Source of the DNA: Gnetum montanum
Lineage: Eukaryota; Streptophyta; Gnetopsida; Gnetales; Gnetaceae
Assembly: GCA_015680685.1 (NCBI GenBank)
Contig: MNCI01003793.1
Location: 15,979 to 45,226 of the forward strand
Direction: 5' to 3'
DNA: 29,248 nucleotides
The notes under the pieces are model-generated. The model did not search any database. It saw nothing but the letters and a program-made list of their open reading frames with translations, and was not told the DNA's origin. A program made the position numbers and the translations under genes. Shown piece after piece: positions 19,705 through 29,248 of the stretch (position 1 is its first letter; each line of letters opens with the position of its first letter).

Positions 19705-19712
19705 TATAAATA
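19705..19712 (+). promoter_or_regulatory. TATA box of the C 5' LTR
   Basis: TATAAATA followed by CCCC, conserved in the 3' LTR at 27879-27886. Confidence 0.65.
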
Positions 19713-20320
19713 CCCCGATTTTCCATGAGATCGAGGTTGGTAAAATTTGATCATAGAGCATCCTATACACTTTGTACACTAAAAATTCTAGGCAACATTT
19801 GACATGCTACGCATTAGACTTGGTTACGCTAAGCAAGGACAATCTTGGTCATGCTACAGAACCTACAACTAAAAACCTGTATTCCCTAGCATCCATTCAC
19901 ATCCATCGGGGCTAACATATGACTGGCGGTAATCCGCAACTACGTTTGACCAGTGCACATTGTAATCATTTGTAATACACATTTTTTACATTTTTGCTAG
20001 CCAGTTTTCAATTTTCACACAGTTTGCATCATTTACATTTCTTTCACCGTTTACCATTTACATTTGTTATGCTTGTTACGCTTGTTTGCATTCTATTTTC
20101 GCCATTTGCATTTGTTTACACATAACCCAACACCATTGCAATTGCGTATGCTTGGGGAAGTCCTTGTTTGATCTGTGTGCAAACTATCCAAGGCACTCTG
20201 CCTTCGTTATTTTTCTAGCAGGCCCTCGGGTGAAGGCAGGGTGTTATTGTTTCGTTTGTAGATCTCTCGACGTCCGTTCATTCCAACCTCTCATTGACAA
20301 TTTTGGACGGTCCAGTAAAT

Positions 20321-20339
20321 TGGCGCTAGAAGGAGGGCC
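20321..20339 (+). other. Primer-binding site of element C
   Basis: TGGCGCTAGAAGGAGGGCC, six bases after the LTR end, is nearly identical to the site of B. The tRNA it would pair with ends in GGCCCTCCTTCTAGCGCCA; its identity was not determined. Confidence 0.8.
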
Positions 20340-21214
20340 TTTCCATTTGCATTCAGTTTGCTTGTTCACAGTGTCCTAGATCTGGCATACAACTATTAAT
20401 AGTGTCTAGATGTTGAACTTTGGCAAAACAACTTCCCACAACGTCCATACACTGATCACAGCTTTCACACGTTGCACTCCAGCGTACACACACTCACATC
20501 AACCTTTAGAAGCTACCCCCTACTCACTGAATTTGTCTAGACTCTGTTCTTGACTTACACACGCTGCCCTTTACTGGCACACACTGCACATGGCGTCTAG
20601 ACTTGGTCCACAAACTGCACATGCTGCCCTTTGTTGGCACACGCTGCAGACTCTGTCCAGAACCTTCTCCTTGGCGTACACACGCTGTGCCTTAGCCTCA
20701 AACACTGTCCAAAGCACTCCAACATTGCCCCTGACTTCTTACACTATAGTTCATATGCTGTTAGTTTTACACTTAGAAAATTTTTTTCACATGTTGCTAG
20801 GTTCTTATGTTGAACACTTAGAAATTTTTTTTCACATGCTACTAGGTTCTTACATTGGACACTTAGAAAATTTTTTCACATGCTACCAGGTTCTTACGCT
20901 AGACACTTGGGAAATTTTTTCACATGCTGCCAAGTTCTTACGCTGGACACTTAGAAAATTTTTTCACACACTGCCAAGTTCTTACGCTAGACACTTAGAA
21001 AATTTTTGACCAATTAAACTTCACATGCTGTAGTTTTGCACACACTGCACATTGCACACGTTGCATACCGCACAAACTTGACATGCTGCACATGCTACAT
21101 ACTGGTCATGCTGCACACTCAGCCCTGACCATATGCTGCACACACTAGACACTTAGCCCAAAACACACTCAGCACTTGTTAGCCAGCCCGTACGCTGCCC
21201 TGTCATACATCACC
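20340..21214 (+). repeat. Leader of element C with a 45-bp tandem array
   Basis: Six units start at 20769, 20814, 20859, 20903, 20947 and 20991 (periods 45, 45, 44, 44, 44), each with ACACTTAGAAAATTTTTTC and GTTCTTACGCTGG-like parts. Upstream (20541-20660) and downstream, CACACGCTGC-type motifs recur many times. The 139-codon frame at 20590-21009 only reads through the array and gives 15-residue repeats; the 44-base units break its phase, so it is unlikely to be a real protein. Confidence 0.9.
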
Positions 21215-24200
21215 ATGGAGTCATCTTAGAACTCTAATGCACGCACCTTCGTAATCCTCACATAGGAATAGTACAACTTTATCTGTGTGAAGATTCAGGC
21301 CAACCTTCCCCTTGACACCATAGAACAGGAGGCAAAATGAAACTTCAAGTGCATATACATGGGAGGTCATGAATTTGTCCCCTTTGTATATGACATCATC
21401 CCCCTTTCTAAGCCTCATCACCGACTCATCTCTCAACTCCTTATGGCAAGGAGCCAAAACACACGACAACCCACTGAGGAGCCCCAAAACCAACATGATG
21501 TAGATGACTTCGAGGCACAATCTGAACCTGAGGATTCATACCACACCCTCAGTCCCCATTCCCATGTTAACCCATCGTTCCACTCATGCGTGGGATAGAC
21601 GATTCATCTTCATGCGTCAACAAGCATGCAAGCACCGGTGTCCCGACATGGACTACCCACGTCCACGTCCACCTAGTACATGCCGCCAGTGCAAACACAT
21701 GGGGCCACTTTCATTACATCAGCCTCACACATTCAGGGTGTCACCCCACAGTTAGTGGCTAGAAAAGGAACCACACCCCTTGTTCAACAACCCACCTACT
21801 TTAGCGTGCCACACCCTGCAATCCCAACTCCGAACATTGCTCCATAGCAGCAATTGATGACACAATCTCCCCAACCAACTAATTTGCCTACCACTCAAGA
21901 GTGGACAAAAGCAAAACAATGGTTGCAAGTGTTACCTGATGAGGTAAAGCACCTCAAAACCGCCAACACTGAAGTAGTTAAAGTACTGGACTTCTGCCAC
22001 GATGATCCAATTAGCTTTTCACTACCACCATTAGCTTTACCCAAGGGAATCACACTCCCATAGTTAACCAAGTACAACAGGAAGGGAGACCTGAACGCTC
22101 ACTTGGTAACATTTCGATTAGAGACTTTATTGCTTCAAGCTTGGCCCCACGCAATCCTATGTGTATTCACCATGTCCCTAATGGACAGTGCCTTAGACTG
22201 GTACCGAGCCTGCCATGTAACTCTATAAGTGCCCCTGGAGGATCTGTTACATCAGTTCATCACTCGGTTTAAGTACAACCTCAAGCCTGAGGCCACACTA
22301 GACACTCTGATATAGGTGAAACAAGCACCACTAGAGCCTATGCAGAAGCTCATTAAATGATGGAGCGTAGCCCTTAACAAACTTCATGAGCCCATCCCTG
22401 AAACGTATTTGCTTATGATTCTGAAGGGAGCCATGAATGACTTTGTTAAGTCAAAGCTGTACTACCTAAGTGCTCAAACCCTGAGCCAAGTGTTCACATA
22501 GATCAAGAACATAAAACAAGCTATACAAACCAGCAATGATCCCACCTATGTGGCTTACAAGAATCAACATGTTGCCAAACAACATACAACAACAAAAACT
22601 ATAGCCACAAGTACAAAAACAACAAACACCAGTACCAACCCGACCACAATGACAACGACCACGTCATGGTCGAACTTTCAGTGCAAGGATCGCTCTAAGT
22701 ACACGCTGCTACCTACACGACCTTCTAAAATACTAGAGAAACTCCTTAAAGCTGGGCAAATTCAATACAAACATGTAGCATAGAATGCTCGTTGCTGACA
22801 TGATAGGTACTGCGAGATACTGAGGAACCCCACCTTAGCAGCACCAAACGAGCACCCGATTCCACAACATTTCAAGTTAGACCAATTCTGTCACTACCAC
22901 CAGATGTCTGGTCAAAACACCAACACCTACCATGCGTTACAAGATGATCTACAAGGAATGATAGAACAGGGCCAACTAAACGTCAACACCTTGAATCAAC
23001 CCAGCACAGACGATGCCTCCTATGTCATAAACTCCATTGGCATAGATAGTAACCCTAAACCTATGTGGCAACCTTTTGTGATCCGTGTGCCTCCCAGAAA
23101 GGCACAAATCCCCTCCGCCTCCATGAGCAAGAGGCCTCCCATCGTCATCAAGGTGCCACCTAGAGCATCGATGACACCTTTCATGGTCAAGGTACCACCA
23201 CCTTACACGTCTGCTAAGATGTTAAACTGGAAAGATTCAACGCAACCCCGAGCATCGAAGACACCCTTTGTGGTCAAAGTACCATCACAGTCATTTGCTA
23301 AGACGTTAAACTGGAAGGAAGCGTTATCGTCCACTAAGACGCTAAACTGGCAAGCATCCCCACAGTTGTTTGCTAAGAAGTTAAATTGGGAGGAAGCATC
23401 ATCGTCCGCTAAGACGTTAAATTGGAAAACACCCCAAGAACCGCAGGCAACATCCACTAAGACGTCTTAGTGGATGGCCACAACCGCAACAGCAAAGAAA
23501 CCACAATCGCAAGGAAACCTTTCGTCATCAAAGTTCCACAACAAGCTAGTCAAACACCAACGACTCCTCCCAAACTACCATTTTTCATAAAGGTGTCACC
23601 ACACGATGGCCCCTCACCTACCCAGAGCCCAACTATAGGCAACGCCTCAATGTCTTCTCCCTCAAGAGTCAACCTTGCCAACAACACAGATAAGCTTACC
23701 AAATGGTAGCAGAAGAGGATAAATGAACAACGAACAACATCCACAACCAAAGCAAAGGCCACACCAAGCAAGCAACAATCGAACATTGGAGCCCCTGCAC
23801 CTCATCTCAAGCAAACCAGGCCCAAGCCATCTATGCAAGGGGCCCATCCCCCAACCCACACGAAGGAAGCCAAAGCCAACACAACGACCAACAACATAGA
23901 CTTTGTAGTTGCACTAGCCTAGGTAAAACAAATGCTCAAATAGAAGAACACAACGATGAGCTTGTATGACCTGGTCATGACTTTAGCCACTCACCACTTG
24001 GCTGAAACGTTAGCATCCATTCCTATTATGGAGGACATCCTCGCAAACAAGGAATCCATCCGTGCAACGATTTCACAACACACACCACAAGGATTGGGTT
24101 CAAACACCTTAGCCTTCCACGATGATGTAGTTAAAGTCAACCCAAAACGAGGGGATGTCACAATAGCTCCATTGTCGATTAGCGTATGTGTTGGGCAATG

Positions 24201-24915
24201 TACCATTCACAGAGTGCATGTTGATGATAGTGCATCAAAAAACGTAGTTCTATACTCCGTCATCAACAAATTAGGCATGGTAGACGAGATCATGCCAACA
24301 GAAACCACGTGTCTAAAATCCTTCAATGGATCACGTGTCATAGTCAAGGGCACAATTAACCTAGCCTTTGTGGCAGGTGAAAAATTCCCCACCAGTGCGG
24401 AGTTCACTATCATAGAAGAGATGCCTAGTTTCAACATGATTCTTGGCAGACCTTAGCTAGCCCAACAATGGGCCATTTCCTCACCGATACGTCAAGAAAT
24501 CTACCTTCCATACAAAGGTGGACAGGTCATCATACATGGCGATAACACTCCCTTTCAAGCCATCCACAACATAGACATGTTACAGGTCTTGAAAGAGGAG
24601 CCTCTTGATGCAACACACATGACAAAAAATGTAACACCTAGAGCTAAAATGCCCAGACAAGTGGCAACCAACACAGTATTTAGAGCTAAAACGCCTGAAC
24701 GAGTGGAAAAAACCATAAGCCTCCTAGCAGAGCCTAAGCCTAAAATGCTTCTAAAACCACATCCAGTTAGGAGACAACCACACGATCAAAGTGCCCCTGG
24801 GGCCAAAAACAAGCCAGATCTCTACACACTTTTCACATTCTTTCGCGATGCATATGTCACCTTTGTTTGCATTCTACTAGCTTATGTGTTTACATGTAGC
24901 CCGAAAAGGCCTTAA
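21215..24915 (+). pseudogene. gag-pro: Gag-protease polyprotein of element C (pseudogene)
   Basis: Starts at the ATG at 21215 (MESS-NSNARTFVIL). The same frame runs to about 23470 without a frameshift, broken only by stops, mostly TAG. It has the shared N-terminal part (NLPLDTIEQEAK, HEFVPF), a Pro/Gln-rich linker, and the capsid-like core (about 22060-22560: GDLNAHLVTFRLETLLLQAW, DSALDWYRACH, RFKYNLKP). FCHYHQMSGQNTNTYHALQD, the C/H motif, follows near 22890. Then come six or so PFVVKVPP-type motifs and five AKTLNWKE-type repeats (23200-23460). One frameshift near 23480-23510 leads to the protease part (23956-24456), with VDDSASKNVV at the active site and FNMILGRP. There a Gly-to-Ser change (DDSA for DDGA) should inactivate it. 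The tail reads to TAA at 24913-24915. Confidence 0.85.
23203..23470 (+). repeat. In-frame LNW repeat region of element C gag
   Basis: Five degenerate units reading (S/F)AKTLNW, DNA core CTAAGACGTTAAACTGG, separated by 5-25 residues. PFVVKVPS-type motifs are interleaved. The DNA core also appears in the non-coding array at 25120-25452. Confidence 0.85.
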
Positions 24916-24976
24916 ACTAGCCTGTGGCCTGAAAAGTTCTTAAACTAGCTCATGGCCCGAAAAGGCCTTAAACTAC
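24899..24976 (+). repeat. Post-protease tandem repeat of element C
   Basis: Three units of about 28 bp starting at 24899, 24926 and 24955 (GCCCGAAAAGGCCTTAAACTAG and variants). The TAA of the first unit ends the gag-protease frame. Element B has the same motif in the same place. Confidence 0.9.
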
Positions 24977-25119
24977 CACCTTTTCGCATTGTTTTCTATT
25001 TACTTGTGCATTTCAGTTCATGTTTTCTGTAGTTGCTATTGAACATTTTTTTCTCTAGTTACTTTTGTTTACAGGATCATACAGATGCACACGCATGCAT
25101 TCACATCGACAGTCCTGGC

Positions 25120-25452
25120 ATCATGACCTAAAACTGATACCACCGATAATCCTGACATCATGACTTAAAACTGATACCACACACCATCCTGGGTTATGAT
25201 AATAAATTGACACCACACAACACTCGTCTGAAATGACAGTAAACTAGCACTCATCCAGCATGACATTAAATTGCGACATTCTTCTGCTAGAGTTCACTAA
25301 GTCTATAAACTAGCTTGCCTCTTCACAGTCTGCCACGACTATAAACTAGCACTGCACCATCCGCTACAACGCTAAACTAGCAACATCCAATGGGTTATGA
25401 CGTAAAAATAACCCATGAAAGTCCACTAAGATTATAAACTGGCAACATCTTC
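25120..25452 (+). repeat. Degenerate array of TAAACTAGC units
   Basis: About ten units of roughly 30-40 bp, each with a C-rich part (ACCATCC-like), a TGAC/AAG part and TAAACTAGC or a variant (TAAAACTGATACC, TAAATTGCGAC, TAAACTGGC). The frames are closed, so this array is non-coding. Confidence 0.8.
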
Positions 25453-26074
25453 ACTGGCCTACAGATCTATTGCTGCATTCGACTGCCTGTGCTCATCAAA
25501 GCCTACTGCACGAAAGTGACGCTGTTCAACACTTTGTTTGCCTGAAACTCCATTTTGCCAACTGCATTCAGGTCTGAAGTGTTTCAGCTAACATCACTTG
25601 TGGTTTTCTTGTCCTCTTGGAGTTGTGTCTGCAGGATGACACTTTGAGGTGTTCGTGCACAAATGCATTTCATCACAGCGACAAGGCACCACATTGTTCC
25701 TAACACCCATAACCGGGTTCATCAAACTGTTCACAAGTACATTTCCTCACTTCCAATACATCCCTTAGTTACACCCCCTGATACATCCCATTCATCCCCA
25801 AAATTATGGATGCGTTGTTACTCACTGTAACTCTCTAACCAGTGGCAACACAAAACGATGCATAGCAGATGACACAAGCACAAGTACAAAACTGATAGTA
25901 AGCTCTTTCCAAAAAAAGAGAGAGACAAACATCACAAAAAAAAGAGAGCAAAAAACCAAAAGAGCAAAATGCATCACAAGGTCATTGGCTCTTCCCACAC
26001 ATGTCCCAGGCAGGAAGGCAATTGTCTTAAAGGAAACACTCATGTCTCAAACGCTCATGTTGCATCTCACCACA

Positions 26075-26228
26075 TGGATTTGGCAGTTGATAATGGGTTC
26101 CCTTAAACATGGCACAAGGGTCTTGTTTCTCCAAGGGATGAACTTCCTCACTGTGTGGCTTTGGTTGTTTATAATAGTTTCCCTTAAGCACAACACAAGT
26201 GTCCTGTTTCTCCAAAGAACACACTTCC
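26075..26228 (+). repeat. 73-bp direct duplication, 81-bp period
   Basis: 26075-26147 and 26156-26228 are diverged copies, both with GTTTCTCCAA and a TTCCCTTAA core. Confidence 0.85.
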
Positions 26229-26495
26229 CATGCCTTAGTTCCAAGTCCACTAGATACTGGCTATCAACAGGGACCAACATGACTTGTTCACATGAGAGCA
26301 TCCCTCTCCCGTAATCTAAACAAAACAATCCCACGATCAACCCTTGATCCCTCCCGGTCACAACTCGCGTGTACTCCTAAACACGGTGCGATGACATCCG
26401 GCCACGGCCAATGGATAGTGCTAGATGTGAGGTCAATCGTGGTGTTTTTTACTTCTTTGTCGATGCCTCTTGGGTAGATTCTTCCAAGCATCAAC

Positions 26496-26504
26496 AAAGA
26501 GGGG
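26496..26504 (+). other. Polypurine tract of element C
   Basis: AAAGAGGGG ends four bases before the 3' LTR (26509). This is the place of the plus-strand primer of LTR retrotransposons. Confidence 0.7.
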
Positions 26505-26508
26505 CTAA

Positions 26509-28307
26509 TGAAAACACCACAAAAATTTTAGTAACACTTCCAGATAAATCTTGAGCCTTCGAAGCAGCCTCAAACGACCCACAATGGAGAAAGCAAGGTC
26601 CCCCATAGGCCCATAGATGACTACAGCAAGTCTCAGAGTCAAGAATCAAGGGTTTCAGGCCCAAAAAGTGCAAGTTTGATCACACACCCTTTGGTCACGT
26701 TTCCCAGCATATGACTAGCGTGACCAAACTTTGGAGCCCCAAAATCGTGTCCAAATAGGCTGAATTTGGGCACGAAGACCCCCATTGAGCATCACTGGAG
26801 TCCCCAGCAGCTCCCAGCATCCAAAACCATGAAATTTGAGCTTAAAAATCACCTTTTTTGGGCCATTTTTAGTTTCAGATGCTGGGGTTACAGTTTCATA
26901 CGCTACACAGTGTATGAACAGCGTAACCAAGCAAAAATGAGACAAAACAGGCATTTTCAGGCAACATCTTTGACATCTGAGCATCCCCTAGGGACAAGCA
27001 GCATTTGTACATGATCCTAAGCTTCAAAACCTTTAGGTTTAGGCTTCAAATATGTCATTCTAGATTTCTTACGCTGGGGTTACAGTTTCATACACAGCAC
27101 AACGTATGAACAACGTAACAAACCCAAATAGGCCCAAAATGACAGCCAAACAGAGTTAAAATTTGCATCCAGGCCACCATGGAGAGTAAGTAGCAGTCAA
27201 GAAACATCAAAAAAGTGTCAGTGTACAAAAATGAGCTCAAAAAAGAGAAAAAACACTTGGTTACACTGGGGTTATAGTTTCATACGTTGCACAACGTAAT
27301 GCCCAGCGTAATCAACCAAAACAAGGCCAAAAAGACATCCAAATCAGCCCAAATTTGGCACACAGAACCCTCATGACCCATGGCATGAAGATCCACTCTA
27401 AAAATGGGTCTCATAGGTCAGAAATGGGTTCAAAATGTAGTATTTTCATGTCATATGATGATAGTTATGCTGGCATGCTTCCAGCAGCGTAAACACTTTC
27501 ATATGCTAGATGTTGGACGCTGGATGCCAGACGCTGATGCCAGAACAGGCTGTGGACACATCAGAGCCAGAGCCAGATCCATGCACGCTGGAGGCTTTGG
27601 CAGTCCAAAAATAACACAGAACTACAGATCCGGAGGCCAGACACCCAGATCCATGCTTGTACATTAACATTTGTTGCATTTTTGACATTTTTAGTGTTTC
27701 AAGTTCTTACGCTGGGCATTACACATGCTAGCATAAGAGATCTTGGATGTTGCACTGTACATTGTAACAATTTCTATGCATTTCGATTAAAACGGTCACA
27801 CGCATTGCCTGATCCGCATTTCCCGCACTAGACAGCCATGGATCTTCACATAGATCTGCATCCCATGCATCAAAATCATATAAATACCCTGATTTTCCAT
27901 GAGATCGAGGTTGGAAAAATTTGATCATAGAGCATCCTGTACACTTTGTATGCTAAAAATTCTAGGAAACATTTCATATGTTGGGCATTAGACTTGGTTA
28001 TGCTGAGCAAGGGCAATCTTGATGACGTTGCAGAACCTACAACCAGAAACCTGTATTACCCAGCATCCATTCACATCCATCGGGGCTAACGTCAGACTGG
28101 CGGTAATCTGCAACTACGTTTGAATGGTGCACATTGTAATCATTTGTAATACACATTGTTTACATTTTTGCCAGCCGATTTTTAGTTTTCACACAGTTTG
28201 CATCATTTACTTTGCTTTCACCGTTTACATTCGTTACGCTTGTTTGCATTCTATTTTCACTATTTGCATTTGTTCACACATAACCCAACACCATCGCAAT
28301 TACATAT
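26509..28307 (+). repeat. 3' LTR of element C, truncated by D
   Basis: Starts TGAAAACACC and aligns with 18338 onward, including the inverted-repeat units and the TATA box (27879-27886). The alignment to the 5' LTR ends at 20149/28307; the remaining 165 bases of the LTR lie beyond the inserted element. Confidence 0.9.
27879..27886 (+). promoter_or_regulatory. TATA box of the C 3' LTR
   Basis: TATAAATA in the same context as the 5' copy. Confidence 0.6.
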
Positions 28308-28559
28308 TGATAAGTGGCGTGACATCCCTACACTCAACCATACGAAACCAGCGTAGCACACGAGATCAGGTCGAACTCCGCAGACTAAATGCCTACATGC
28401 CCGATGGAACACTTGGGGTTAATTATTCGTTGTCTTCCTAGACTTACTTGTAGTTGTCATGGTGTATGGTTAAGTAAATCTGAGGTATATGATTTTTATA
28501 ATCGTTTATGTTTTTCTCCTATGCTATCGAGGTGAAGGAATGAGAAACTAACTAACTCT

Positions 28560-28975
28560 AACTAATGACTAAGTCTAAATTACCTAGCATCAGCATCTGT
28601 TCCCACTTACTGTACACACCCTGAACTGATGCAACCGTGGCTACCAAACGCTAATCATTGCTGGGATCACCACGTGTAACGCATGTGCTCGAAGTGGTCA
28701 TACTAAGGCACTTAACTAGAAGGAAAGGGTTGAGTAAGTTAATCTATCCTAAGTGCAATGAGCAGCCAATTCCTTAACTAACTGTACACATCTTGGTGCA
28801 CGACTACCACTGGGATTACTAAGCATAGATCTTGGATATGTCACTAGGCTACCAAGTAGTCACACTAGATGCTTGTAATTAAGTCATACTCATACCACTT
28901 CACGATGAGCAGTTGATTCCTTGACTAACCGTACACATCCTTAGATGCTCGTAATCAAGTCATACTCATACCGCG
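28560..28975 (-). repeat. Subrepeats inside the D LTR
   Basis: Three diverged blocks (about 28575-28720, 28745-28905 and 28907-28975) share TTCC(TTA/CAC)ACTnACTGTACACA and, in the last two, AAGTCATACTCATACC. The third lacks the middle. Element A has a single copy of this block. Confidence 0.65.
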
Positions 28976-29220
28976 TTACTAGGAAAATAATAAATAACAT
29001 TAAATAAAATCATATTCCATGCACTGCCAGGTTTATCTGGAAAGCTCATCTTTATTGCCATACACAACTTGTGTTTAGGTACAGTTTTCTGGAATAAAGA
29101 TCTGTTCACTTTGGGACTCCTACTGCAGGCACATGGAAAATATTCTTTCTCTAGAGTGATCAAACCGCCAGAGTTTTCCTACTTCTAGCCAGGATGGGAA
29201 AACAAGGGAGTTCCACCTCT

Positions 29221-29228
29221 TATTTATA
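29221..29228 (-). promoter_or_regulatory. TATA box of the D LTR
   Basis: TATTTATA on the plus strand, i.e. TATAAATA on the minus strand. The overlap with plus-strand TATAAATA at 29225-29232 makes the site symmetrical. Confidence 0.45.
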
Positions 29229-29248
29229 AATATGGCGGCTGACTGCGA

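Larger units (their letters stand above)
18338..20314 (+). repeat. 5' LTR of element C
   Basis: Begins TGAAAACACC, as does the 3' copy at 26509, and ends CCA at 20314, six bases before the primer site. It contains several subrepeats of about 192-203 bases, each with an inverted-repeat core, and a TATA box at 19705. Confidence 0.9.
24977..26495 (+). other. 3' untranslated region of element C
   Basis: Apart from the arrays listed, no gene is seen. Short frames at 25822-26043 (minus) and 25985-26314 (plus) match no family known to me. No counterpart of the antisense gene of B is visible here. Confidence 0.6.
18338..28307 (+). mobile_element. Element C: gag-protease LTR retrotransposon, 3' LTR interrupted
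   Basis: It has a 5' LTR (18338-20314), primer site, leader with 45-bp repeats, gag-protease frame (21215-24915), repeat-rich 3' region, polypurine tract (496-504 within 26,000s, i.e. 26496-26504) and 3' LTR (26509-28307). No reverse transcriptase or integrase was found. The two LTRs differ often by eye (about one base in 7-10), so the insertion is old. The last 165 bases of the 3' LTR are missing because D inserted at 28307/28308. Confidence 0.85.
28308..29248 (-). repeat. Element D: inverted LTR related to element A
   Basis: The plus strand starts TGATAAGTGGCG, the reverse complement of an LTR end like that of A (CGCCACTCATCA). Inverted, 28308-28960 aligns in blocks with 4770-5225 of A (GTATGGTTG-GTGTAGGG, CCCAGTGGTAGTC, GTGTGACTACTTGGTA). 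A TATAAATA box on the minus strand is at 29221-29228. The LTR runs off the window end, so whether D is a solo LTR or a full element cannot be told. Confidence 0.8.

Noticed and set aside
20590-21009. 139-codon frame with 15-residue repeats (HLENFFHMLLGSY)
   Set aside because: It only reads through the 45-bp array in the leader of C; 44-base units change its phase and no family matches.
26047-26361. 104-codon minus-strand frame as a gene
   Set aside because: It runs across the 73-bp direct duplication and gives repeated peptides; no known motif.

Overview
The window looks like plant nuclear DNA made almost entirely of nested, decayed retrotransposons. The evidence is a plant-type LINE with a reverse-transcriptase zinc finger, several Ty3/Gypsy-type gag genes, long LTRs with TATAAATA boxes, tRNA-type primer sites, and introns with plant-like GT-AG borders. 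This density of old nested elements is typical of large plant genomes; the species cannot be told from the sequence. I see no intact gene, no rRNA or tRNA gene, no CRISPR array and nothing bacterial.

Layout. 1-655 is AT-rich filler. 656-4317 is a minus-strand LINE relic (endonuclease end, reverse transcriptase, zinc finger). 4318-7293 is element A, an Athila-like Ty3/Gypsy element (LTR, Asp-type primer site, gag), cut off on its right by element B. Element B (7294-18337) has an LTR, primer site, repeated leader, broken gag and protease, a tandem repeat block, and then a large gene on the opposite strand. Element C (18338-28307) is related to B and has both LTRs (about 2 kb each), a leader with 45-bp repeats, a long gag-protease frame, repeat arrays and a polypurine tract. 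Its 3' LTR is broken at 28307 by element D (28308 to the window end), an inverted LTR related to that of A.

The most interesting feature is the gene antisense to element B (18217 down to 13772). By eye it resolves into eight exons joined by GT-AG introns. Six of the seven junctions keep the reading frame, and together the exons encode about 1,100 residues. Nineteen stops and one frameshift interrupt it, so it is a pseudogene here. One exon vaguely resembles the plant-transposon-protein type of domain found in antisense ORFs of Gypsy elements. Because it lies antisense to the element's genomic RNA, its introns would survive retrotransposition.

B and C encode gag and an aspartic protease but show no reverse transcriptase, RNase H or integrase, so they look like non-autonomous gag(-protease) elements. 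Almost all stops are TAG or TGA rather than TAA, as expected from C-to-T decay of methylated CAG and CGA codons.

Inferred order of events: LINE, then A into the LINE, B into A, C into B, D into the 3' LTR of C. All calls are from reading the sequence by eye; no database search was run.
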